The notes beneath the pieces are model-generated. The model was not told the DNA's origin. It did not search any database and saw only the letters and a list, made by a program, of their open reading frames with translations. From positions 5,554 through 69,553 of the forward strand of contig JANLPQ010000015.1 in assembly GCA_031367325.1 (NCBI GenBank): a stretch of 64,000 bases of DNA, read 5' to 3'. A program made the position numbers and the translations under genes. Within the stretch, counting starts at the first letter, position 1. The number at the start of each line of letters is the position of its first letter. Origin of the DNA: JAAFIP01 sp031367325 (GTDB lineage: Bacteria > Pseudomonadota > Gammaproteobacteria > Burkholderiales > Burkholderiaceae_C). Positions 44,593 through 51,630 of this stretch are shown here, in pieces.

Positions 44593-45272
44593 TCTGGTTG
44601 GTCCACTAGTCGATAACCCACGCCGACAATTGTTTTGATCATCGGCCATTTAAATGGCTTATCAATTACCTGTCGCATTGAATGCAAATGGGTGCGCAGC
44701 GCGTCGCTGTGCGGAGGGTCTTCGCCCCAAACGGTACTTTCTAGTTGCTCGCGGGTCACGATACTTGGCGCTGCGTGCATCAGGCAGGCTAGAAGTTTGT
44801 AACCAGTGGGCGTCAATTCAAGCCTTATGCCTGCTCGGCTAAGTTCAAAAGTTGATAAATCGAATACCAATTCCCCGGTTGCGAGCTGTTGCACCGCATG
44901 AGCGCCGCTAGCGCGCCGCACCAGCGACCTCAAGCGGGCGTCAAGTTCCATCATGGAAAATGGTTTCACTAGGTAGTCATCAGCGCCGCTTTCAAAGCCA
45001 AGCAGCTTGTCTTCAACACTATCGCGAGCAGTCAGTATTAGCACCGGTGTAGCTTGGCGCAACTCTTTGCGAATTCTGGCACACAGCGCGAAGCCGTCTA
45101 TGCTGCCGGGTAACATTACGTCCACCATGATGGCATCAAAGCGTTCAGTTCCTGCTCGCTCAAGACCTTCAGCGGCCGTGCGGGCATTGTCTAGCGCATA
45201 TCCACGCGGTATGAAAAATTCGTAGAGGTTTGCTACGATATCCGGGTGGTCTTCTATAATCAGCAGCTTCAT
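44589..45272 (-). CDS. OmpR-family response regulator (PmrA/QseB-like)
   Basis: 227 aa from the ATG at 45272 (ACAGGACA upstream); a 241-aa reading starts earlier without a ribosome site. Receiver domain with E7, D8, phospho-acceptor D51 (MVDVMLPG) and K103 (VKPF), then a winged-helix DNA-binding domain (about 128-226) ending WEDPPHSDALRTHLHSMRQVIDKPF-type pattern. Coupled to the kinase gene. Probable targets are the downstream glycosyltransferase and phosphatase genes. Confidence 0.94.
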   Translation of the reverse strand: MKLLIIEDHPDIVANLYEFFIPRGYALDNARTAAEGLERAGTERFDAIMVDVMLPGSIDGFALCARIRKELRQATPVLILTARDSVEDKLLGFESGADDYLVKPFSMMELDARLRSLVRRASGAHAVQQLATGELVFDLSTFELSRAGIRLELTPTGYKLLACLMHAAPSIVTREQLESTVWGEDPPHSDALRTHLHSMRQVIDKPFKWPMIKTIVGVGYRLVDQPE

Positions 45273-45381
45273 TGATTCATTGTCCTGTACGTGTTTTAGT
45301 GTGTCACGACACAACGATTAACCCTAGAATCCTGCAAAGTACTACAAAGAGCGGGCGTTTTCTGACAACAGAAAAGGCCAC

Positions 45382-45427
45382 TAACCCAAGTAAAACCTGC
45401 TCAAGCAGCTATGCAATTAATAGCTGC
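45382..45427 (-). repeat. Interspersed intergenic repeat
   Basis: Minus-orientation copy: TAACCCAAGTAAAACCTGCT, then CAAGCAGCTATGCAATTAATAG. Lies between the FKBP stop and the response-regulator start, so in the likely leader of the two-component operon. Confidence 0.75.
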
Positions 45428-45443
45428 TAGAAGTTATAAAAAC

Positions 45444-45893
45444 TTACTTGCCATTCACACCCAACAGCTCCACTTCAAACAGCAGCGTCGTGTTGGGCGG
45501 AATCACGCCGCCTGCGCCGCGTGAGCCGTAGGCAATGGCGGCGGGGCATGTCAGCTTGGCTTTGCCGCCTACCTTCATCATGCCCACGCCCTCGGTCCAG
45601 CAGGGGATCACGCGGTTCAGCGGGAACGACGTTGGCTCGTTGCGCTTGTATGAACTGTCAAATTCTTTGCCGTCGGCGAACGTGCCTTTGTAATGTACTT
45701 TCACCGTATCGGTAGGCGCTGGGCTGTCGCCCTTGCCTTCAGTCAGAGCCAAGTACACCAAACCGCTTTTGGTGACCTTGGCACCCTTTTCTTTGGCCGA
45801 TGCCTCGGCAATGGGGTCGGCTTGTGCGGCGCAGATGCCAGCGGCGCTTAGCAAAACAAAAGACACTGCAGCTTGGCGAAGGGTAAAACGCAT
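45444..45893 (-). CDS. FKBP-type peptidyl-prolyl cis-trans isomerase, periplasmic
   Basis: 149 aa. Sec signal peptide (about 1-25, cleavage after A-Q-A), a short charged helix, and one FKBP domain (about 45-146): VKVHYKGTFADGKEFDSSYKR, PTSFPLNRVIPCWTEGVGMMKVG, and AYGSRGAGGVIPPNTTLLFEVELL. Catalyses prolyl isomerisation in periplasmic protein folding. Two cysteines (about 103 and 117) are unusual extras. Monocistronic. Confidence 0.93.
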   Translation of the reverse strand: MRFTLRQAAVSFVLLSAAGICAAQADPIAEASAKEKGAKVTKSGLVYLALTEGKGDSPAPTDTVKVHYKGTFADGKEFDSSYKRNEPTSFPLNRVIPCWTEGVGMMKVGGKAKLTCPAAIAYGSRGAGGVIPPNTTLLFEVELLGVNGK

Positions 45894-46027
45894 GGGGATT
45901 CCTTTAAAAAATATGCGCTGATTATGCCGCGTCTGGGATGCGTTCAGCTACAGGTGAATTGCAAGGTGGGCTAAAAATGTAAGTGAAGCAGCGTCCGCTG
46001 CGCGGCGGTGAGCATTGCCCGCGTTGT

Positions 46028-46795
46028 CTAGCTGCGTTTTTTAAACACCACCACATGCTGCCAAGGCAACGTGCTGGCCGTGCGCTCGTACACCAGCGCG
46101 TGCTGGCTGGCCTCTTTGCGGATTTGTACCTCAGTCATTTTGTGCACTGTTTTAATCGGTACTTTGGCGTCCTCGGCGCGGTATTCCACATACACCACCC
46201 TGCCCCCGGGTTTTAAGGCGCGCACAATCGACTCCATGACTTCAAACGGAAACTCCAGCTCGTGGTACACGTCCACCATGATGGCTACGTCTACGCTAGC
46301 CTCGGGCAGTTTCACGTCGTCTACGGTGCACAGCACGGTTTTGATGTTGGTGATGCCCTCTTTCTTGGCCATGGCGCTCAGCATCTCTATCATCTCGGGC
46401 TGAATCTCAACCGCTAGCACTTGGCCACCCGCCTCTGTGGCAGGCCCCACCAGCGGGGCCATGCGCCGCGCGTAGTAGCCCGTGCCTGCGCCAATATCAG
46501 CCACCGTCATACCGGGTTTTAACCCCAGCTCGCGCAACAGCAAGTCGCCGCGTTCTTCTTTCTCGCGCTCCTCCCGCTCTAGCCACGCCGCAGCCTGCCA
46601 GCCCATCACCCCAGCAATCTCGCGGCCCATGTATTTCTTGCCAATACCGTCACGGGTTTTAGGCACCCGCTGGTATTTGCCCGACTCGGGGTTCGGGAAT
46701 TTTTGTGCGAAGGCTAGCGGGCTGGTAGCGGCTAGCAGTGAGACAGCCAACGCGTGTAATATGGTACGGCGATAGATGCGGGGTAATGTTTTCAT
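46028..46795 (-). CDS. Exported class I SAM methyltransferase-like protein
   Basis: 255 aa with an apparent Sec signal peptide (RRTILHALAVSLLAATSPLAFA, cleavage about 30) followed by a complete methyltransferase fold: motif I VADIGAGTGYYARRMAPLV, LAVEIQPEMIEML, VDVAIMVDVYHELEFP and LKPGGRVVYVEYR. A SAM-dependent enzyme outside the cytoplasm is odd because SAM is not known to be available there. Mature N-terminus has a charged segment (AWLEREEREKEERGDLLL). Family members with signal peptides exist in several proteobacteria (from memory). Substrate unknown. Confidence 0.82.
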   Translation of the reverse strand: MKTLPRIYRRTILHALAVSLLAATSPLAFAQKFPNPESGKYQRVPKTRDGIGKKYMGREIAGVMGWQAAAWLEREEREKEERGDLLLRELGLKPGMTVADIGAGTGYYARRMAPLVGPATEAGGQVLAVEIQPEMIEMLSAMAKKEGITNIKTVLCTVDDVKLPEASVDVAIMVDVYHELEFPFEVMESIVRALKPGGRVVYVEYRAEDAKVPIKTVHKMTEVQIRKEASQHALVYERTASTLPWQHVVVFKKRS

Positions 46796-46911
46796 AGCTG
46801 AATATGCTCTTTACTAAGTGCCGAATTAAACTAGATAATGTTGAACCATACCGCAGCCTGGAACAACATGCCTGACCTGGCTTCGTAAACCCCCGCAGCT
46901 CCGTTCGGTTC

Positions 46912-47014
46912 ATTGGGCCTTTTGCTGCTCTAGTACCTCGCGGTTGTGCAGCATTGTTTCGTTCGTTGGCCCTTTACTGTCTTGGCACCTCGCGGTCACA
47001 CAGCCACACAGCAT
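46912..47014 (-). repeat. Two adjacent units of an intergenic repeat
   Basis: Unit 1 (46912-46954) and unit 2 (46964-47014) both run from a GGCCCTTT-type segment through G(T/C)ACCTCGCGGT to CACAGC/GCAGCAT, spaced about 53 nt. The ACCTCGCGGTCACACAGC part recurs as the reverse complement at 3461-3482. Together with 47050-47105 it fills the 318-bp gap between two genes. Confidence 0.5.
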
Positions 47015-47049
47015 AAAAAACAACTCCAAACGGCATTTTTAAGAACGAA

Positions 47050-47105
47050 ATAGCCCTGTAACCCAAGTAAATCCTGCTCAACCAGCTATTAAATTTAGAG
47101 CAATT
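47050..47105 (-). repeat. Interspersed intergenic repeat
   Basis: Minus-orientation copy with AATAGCCCTGTAACCCAAGT, AAATCCTGCTCAACCAGCTA (one change in the core palindrome) and TTAAATTTAGAG. Ends a few bases from the DUF1439-like gene stop. Confidence 0.7.
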
Positions 47106-47113
47106 CTCAAGAT

Positions 47114-47689
47114 CTACTTCAATGGCTTCATCTCAAACCCCACCACTAAACCACTGTCAGTCACGGTAATGCTGGCCGGTTGTAGCCCTAGATCGTCAGT
47201 CAATGCCAAGTCTTGCGGGCGCAGCTGGTGCAGCACTACTTCTTGCAACGCCTGCTGCGCCAACGCGGGGCCATACAGGTTGAGCAAATCATTGCCAGCG
47301 GGGGTGAGGTCGGCAATGCGCAGTTGCTTAAAGCGTAGCTGGTGGGCGCGCACCGTGCGGTCGCTGGCCTCATAGCGCAACGCAAAGTCCACCTCTAACG
47401 TGCCATTGCGGCTGGAGTTCAGGGCGGGGCCTGAGGCGTCCACCACCATCTCGGCGTTAAGCCGGTTTTGCTGGGGCAGTAGCCGCAGCAGCGGGGCTTG
47501 CACGTCCATGTTTAACACGCCCGCCACCGGGTAGCGCAGCGGAAAGCGCTGGGCCACCATGTGCTGCAGTTGCGCGGCCGACACGGTGGTGCGCGCCTGG
47601 GCCAGCGCCTGCTTGCCCGCTGATGCTGCCAGGCCTGCCAGCGTCGCCGTGGCCCAGCCCGCCACGTTTAAAAAGTATCTGCGTTGCAT
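47114..47689 (-). CDS. DUF1439-like periplasmic protein (YceB-like)
   Basis: 191 aa. ATG 47689 follows AAAGGAGGGCGTGC, a strong ribosome site; a longer frame to 47731 does not. Signal region QRRYFLNVAGWATATLAGLAASAGKQALAQ could be Sec or weak Tat. The mature part is a beta-rich lipid-binding-like fold (AAQLQHMVAQRFPLRY, LRFKQLRIADLT, LQPASITVTDSGLVVGFEMK). No activity known. Confidence 0.75.
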   Translation of the reverse strand: MQRRYFLNVAGWATATLAGLAASAGKQALAQARTTVSAAQLQHMVAQRFPLRYPVAGVLNMDVQAPLLRLLPQQNRLNAEMVVDASGPALNSSRNGTLEVDFALRYEASDRTVRAHQLRFKQLRIADLTPAGNDLLNLYGPALAQQALQEVVLHQLRPQDLALTDDLGLQPASITVTDSGLVVGFEMKPLK

Positions 47690-47908
47690 GCACGCCCTCC
47701 TTTGCCAGCTGTAATTGTGCACCGCACGCAAGGCCTGGGGTGCAGGTGTATTGGTTTGCTGCCCATGTATGCAGGCGTGTCAAACCCTTAAATGCTTAGT
47801 TTTTGACATCTGGTGACCAAACTTACCTAGATCTTTTGAACTATGTATTTTTTGTCACAAGCCGTACTGATGTAATACCAAGGAGTTATTTTTTCATATG
47901 GATGATGT

Positions 47909-49963
47909 ATGCCAACGCTTTACCACAACCTATTTGAGCCACCTGAATTACTTGACGCAGAGCTTGAAGATGCCAGCAGCAGTGAGTCTGCGACGCAAGC
48001 TACGCCTGCAGACGAATCTACAAACCTGCGGATAGCGCCCGCAGGGCTAAGTTTGCTGTCCCTCGCAGCGTTGGCGGCTTGCGGCGGTGGCGGTGGCGAA
48101 ACCGCCAGTGCTGCGCCATTGCCCAATGCACTAACCCCTGCGCCAACGCCTGTGGCAGCTGCAGCACCTGGCACGCCGGCTTCAGCTCCAGCACCTGCAC
48201 CTGCGCCAGCTCCAGCTCCAGCTCCAGCTCCAGCTCCAGCTCCAGCTCCAGCGCCCGCTCCAGCCCCAGCTCCAGCGCCCTCTCCAGCCCCAGCCCCAGC
48301 TCCCAATGCCGGCCTATCAGCTGCCAACGATGAGCAAGCTGCTCGCTTCTTGCAGCAGGCTCAGTTTTCGTCAATCAATAGCGACATTAGCAGTGTGCGC
48401 AGTGGCACCTATGCCGACTGGCTGCAACGGCAGTACAACCTGCCTGTGGGCCAAACAGGCTGGGACTGGCTGCAGCAACGCGGCTATGGGGTAAACGACA
48501 AAAACCGATATTTCTTTAACCTGGCGCTAGCAGACTTTATGGTGTGGAACCAGCTGTTCACGGGCACAGACCAAATGCGCAAGCGCATGGCGCTGGCGCT
48601 GTCAGAGTTTTTCGTAGCGTCGCTGCAATCGGCAGAGTTTGGCTGGCGCTCGCAGGGCTATGCCGCTTGGTGGGACCTGCTAATGCGCAATGCCTTTGGC
48701 AACTACCGGCAGCTACTGCAAGAGGTTACCTTAAACCCCGCCATGGGCTATTACCTGAACACCCAAGGCAACCAAAAAGAAGACACCCGCACAGGCCGCC
48801 TGCCGGACGAAAACTACGCCCGCGAGGTAATGCAGCTGTTTAGCATTGGCCTGTACCAGCTGAACCCCGACGGTACAGAAAAGACGGGGGCCAACGGCGC
48901 AAAAATAGACGCTTATGGCCAAGCCGACGTTACCAACCTAGCGCGCGTTTTTACCGGCTACGAATACGACCGCTCGGTAGGTAGCTTTTTTCCGCGCAAA
49001 TCTGATGACAGCGGGTTTGAAGATTACCAGTTGCTCAACATCGAGTCTGCCCGCAGGCCGATGGTGTTAAATGCTAGCAACCATTCCACATTGGCAGCTA
49101 CATTTTTAGGCGTTACCGTGCCAGCTGGCACCGCAGGCCCGGCTGCGTTGGCTACTGCGCTAGACACTTTGTTTAACCACCCCAACACCGCACCGTTTTT
49201 CTGCAAACAAATGATCCAGCGGCTGGTGACCAGCAACCCCAACCCAGCGTATGTTAGCCGCGTGGCTGCCGTGTTTGCTAACAATGGCGCAGGGGTGCGA
49301 GGCGACTTGAAAGCCGTGTGGTCTGCCATCTTGTTAGACCCAGAAGCCCGCTCGCTGCAAGCGCCTGCCACTGCGGGCTTTGGCAAGCTGCGCGAACCCA
49401 TCGTGCGCTTTGTGCAGTGGGGCCGCAGCTTTGGGTTTAACTCTGCCTCCGGCGGCTGGAAGATGTTTGACACCGCCAGCGCGTCTGAAAAACTAGGCCA
49501 AAGCCCGCTGCGCTCCCCCTCGGTGTTTAACTTCTTCAGGCCTGGCTTTGTACCACCGGGCACCGCGCTGGCCGCTAGCAAAACCACCGCACCCGAGTTT
49601 CAGTTAGTTAACGAAAGTACCGTGGGCGGGTATTTAAACTATATGCAAGAGCTGATGCAAGCTGGTGTCTTTGTAGCGTCACCACCCGGCGCGCCTAACC
49701 CGTTTGTTGGCCCGTATGTGCTGGACATCAGCGCCAGCTTTACCGCCGAGGTAGCCATTGCGCAAGACGCGGCCGCACTGGTAGCACGGCTAAACCTGGT
49801 GCTGTGCGCAGGCCGCTTGTCTGCGGCCACTGTCTCGCTGATGGTCAACGCGCTTAACACCATACCACTAGCCGCCACCAGCCCTACCGACCAAAAGCTT
49901 AACCGCGTGCGCGGTGCCACCCTGATGGTGATGGCGTGCCCTGAGTATTTGATTCAAAAATAA
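47909..49963 (+). CDS. DUF1800 domain-containing secreted protein with Ala-Pro linker
   Basis: 684 aa. A 40-residue acidic leader precedes a lipoprotein-type signal (APAGLSLLSLAALAACGGGG, Cys about 59), then an Ala-Pro low-complexity linker (about 75-131) and the DUF1800 domain (about 140-684): ARFLQQAQFSS, WDWLQQRGYG, RMALALSEFFVAS, YYLNTQGNQKEDTRTGRLPDENYAREVMQLFSIG. The 47909 ATG is the only in-frame start; an AGGAGT lies rather far (about 22 nt) upstream. Paired with a DUF1501 gene nine bases downstream, as commonly seen. Function unknown; envelope or extracellular. Confidence 0.88.
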   Translation: MPTLYHNLFEPPELLDAELEDASSSESATQATPADESTNLRIAPAGLSLLSLAALAACGGGGGETASAAPLPNALTPAPTPVAAAAPGTPASAPAPAPAPAPAPAPAPAPAPAPAPAPAPAPAPSPAPAPAPNAGLSAANDEQAARFLQQAQFSSINSDISSVRSGTYADWLQRQYNLPVGQTGWDWLQQRGYGVNDKNRYFFNLALADFMVWNQLFTGTDQMRKRMALALSEFFVASLQSAEFGWRSQGYAAWWDLLMRNAFGNYRQLLQEVTLNPAMGYYLNTQGNQKEDTRTGRLPDENYAREVMQLFSIGLYQLNPDGTEKTGANGAKIDAYGQADVTNLARVFTGYEYDRSVGSFFPRKSDDSGFEDYQLLNIESARRPMVLNASNHSTLAATFLGVTVPAGTAGPAALATALDTLFNHPNTAPFFCKQMIQRLVTSNPNPAYVSRVAAVFANNGAGVRGDLKAVWSAILLDPEARSLQAPATAGFGKLREPIVRFVQWGRSFGFNSASGGWKMFDTASASEKLGQSPLRSPSVFNFFRPGFVPPGTALAASKTTAPEFQLVNESTVGGYLNYMQELMQAGVFVASPPGAPNPFVGPYVLDISASFTAEVAIAQDAAALVARLNLVLCAGRLSAATVSLMVNALNTIPLAATSPTDQKLNRVRGATLMVMACPEYLIQK
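48180..48302. repeat. Hexanucleotide tandem repeat (CCAGCT/CCAGCN) encoding Ala-Pro
   Basis: About 20 tandem CCAGCT-like hexamers inside the DUF1800 gene, with a nearly perfect run between about 48208 and 48248. Each hexamer encodes Pro-Ala, so unit gain or loss keeps the frame. Candidate length-variable site. Confidence 0.85.
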
Positions 49964-49972
49964 GGCCAGACC

Positions 49973-51436
49973 ATGCACTTTATAACCCCCCAAGACCACA
50001 GCCGCCGCGCGTTTTTGCGCCGCTCTGCCCAACTAGCGTTTACCGGCGCAGCCCTGCCCACCGCGCTCAACCTAGCCGCCATCGGCGAGGCCGCTGCCTT
50101 TAACGCCACCGACTACAAAGCCCTTGTTTGCGTTTTTTTATACGGCGGCAACGACCACTGGAACACTGTCGTGCCCTACGACATTGCCAACTACGGTTTG
50201 TACAGCGCCGTGCGCAGCAGCGGCGGTATTGCAATAGGACGTGACACGCTGGCCAACACCGTACTAGCCGCCACAGCAGCAGGCAACCGGCAGTACGCCT
50301 TGCACCCCACCATGACAGGTTTGGCGGGCTTGTTTAACGCAGGCAAAGCGGCGGTGCAATTGAACGTGGGCCCTCTTGTGGTGCCAGTGACTAAAACGCA
50401 GTACGAAGGGTCTAACCGCGCGCTGTACCCACTACCGCCCAAGCTGTTCTCACACAACGACCAGCAGTCCATCTGGCAATCATCGTCGCCCGAAGGGTCC
50501 ACCATTGGCTGGGGCGGCAATATTGGCGATTTAGCGCTATCGTCTAACGGTGGCAACTCACTGTTTACCTGCATCTCTGTGACGGGTAACGCTGTTTTCT
50601 TGTCGGGCGACGATGCGTTGGCTTATCAAGTCAGCCCCTCAGGAGCCGTCAAAATTAACAGTATCAGCAACAACGTGTTTGGCTCGTCCGCTGTCAAAGA
50701 CACCATACGCCAGCTGGTGCAGCAAACACGCAGCGACGTGCTAGAGAACGAATACAACCGCGTCACCCAGCGGTCCATTGCGGCTGAGGGCAGCGTTAAC
50801 GGTGGCATTGCGGCTACAGCAGCTGCAGCCGGTGCCAACACGGGGGAGTTTGCACCATTTGCTGGTATACCCACTACCAACCAGCTGGCAGCGCAGCTAA
50901 AAATGGTGGCACGCTTAGTAGCCGCCCGCACCAGCCTGAGCACCAAGCGGCAGGTGTTTTTTGTGTCCATTGGAGGGTTTGACCTGCACGACAATTTGCT
51001 GGCAGGCCACATTACCAACATGACGCGTGTCAGCGAGGCCATGACCGCCTTCTACCAAACCACCGCCAATCTGGGCGTGGCTGAAAAAGTAACGTCCTTC
51101 ACAGCGTCAGACTTTGGCCGCACGCTCACGTCTAACGGCGACGGGTCAGACCACGGCTGGGGCAGCCACCACTTTGTAGTGGGCGGCGCGGTAAAAGGCA
51201 AAGCCTTCTACGGCGTACCACCGCCTGTTAGCGTGGGCAGCGGCGCGGCGGCTGAAGACCAGTGGCATGTAGGCCAAGGCCGCTTGCTGCCCAGCACATC
51301 GGTAGACCAATACGCCGCCACACTGGCCAGCTGGTTTGGCGTAGAACCTAACGAGCTAGCAAGCATCTTGCCCAACCTGCGCAACTTTGGCGCACCGAAT
51401 GCGGTAGATTACCCTGTTAATCTAGGCTTTTTATAA
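49973..51436 (+). CDS. DUF1501 domain-containing Tat-exported protein
   Basis: 487 aa. Tat signal HSRRAFLRRSAQLAFTGAALP (about 9-29). Body matches DUF1501 (alkaline-phosphatase-like fold): LVCVFLYGGNDHWNTVVPYD, LFSHNDQQSIWQSS, VFFVSIGGFDLHDN, TASDFGRTLTSNGDGSDHGWGSHHFVVGG and a C-terminal WFGVEPNELASILPNL. Probably exported folded, possibly metal-bound (histidine/aspartate-rich motifs). Operon with the DUF1800 gene. A diverged, truncated copy of its 3' end lies at 58386-58556. Confidence 0.9.
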   Translation: MHFITPQDHSRRAFLRRSAQLAFTGAALPTALNLAAIGEAAAFNATDYKALVCVFLYGGNDHWNTVVPYDIANYGLYSAVRSSGGIAIGRDTLANTVLAATAAGNRQYALHPTMTGLAGLFNAGKAAVQLNVGPLVVPVTKTQYEGSNRALYPLPPKLFSHNDQQSIWQSSSPEGSTIGWGGNIGDLALSSNGGNSLFTCISVTGNAVFLSGDDALAYQVSPSGAVKINSISNNVFGSSAVKDTIRQLVQQTRSDVLENEYNRVTQRSIAAEGSVNGGIAATAAAAGANTGEFAPFAGIPTTNQLAAQLKMVARLVAARTSLSTKRQVFFVSIGGFDLHDNLLAGHITNMTRVSEAMTAFYQTTANLGVAEKVTSFTASDFGRTLTSNGDGSDHGWGSHHFVVGGAVKGKAFYGVPPPVSVGSGAAAEDQWHVGQGRLLPSTSVDQYAATLASWFGVEPNELASILPNLRNFGAPNAVDYPVNLGFL

Positions 51437-51446
51437 GTGTTTTAGG

Positions 51447-51495
51447 CTGTACAGGCCGTAGAACCTGCTCAAGCAGCTATGAAGTTAGTAGCAAT
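51447..51495 (-). repeat. Interspersed intergenic repeat, variant copy next to DUF1501
   Basis: GGCTGTACAGGCCGTAGAACC, then TGCTCAAGCAGCTATGAAG and TTAGTAGCAA. The left arm GGCTGTACAGGCC is a short inverted repeat. Almost identical to the copy at 58564, which follows the DUF1501 fragment in the same position. Confidence 0.75.
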
Positions 51496-51543
51496 TATGC
51501 TGCCTATTGCACACGCACTTTGCGTCTCGCGGCGCAAAGCAAA

Positions 51544-51563
51544 AACGCCGTTAGTACGGCGTT
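51544..51563 (-). terminator. Intrinsic terminator of the M60 peptidase gene
   Basis: Perfect hairpin AACGCCGT-TAGT-ACGGCGTT; on the minus strand it is followed by TTT, about 70 nt after the stop codon at 51631. It fits a rho-independent terminator for the M60 gene; the plus-strand side lacks a T-tract. Confidence 0.7.
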
Positions 51564-51630
51564 CCAGCTTTTAAGCATCTTTCAAGGCATTTTTCATAGC
51601 AGCTAGCCTGCTAGAAGCTAGCAAGCATAC

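Noticed and set aside
48180..48302. Tandem repeats considered as a CRISPR array
   Set aside because: Six-base units with no spacers inside a coding sequence; simple Ala-Pro linker.
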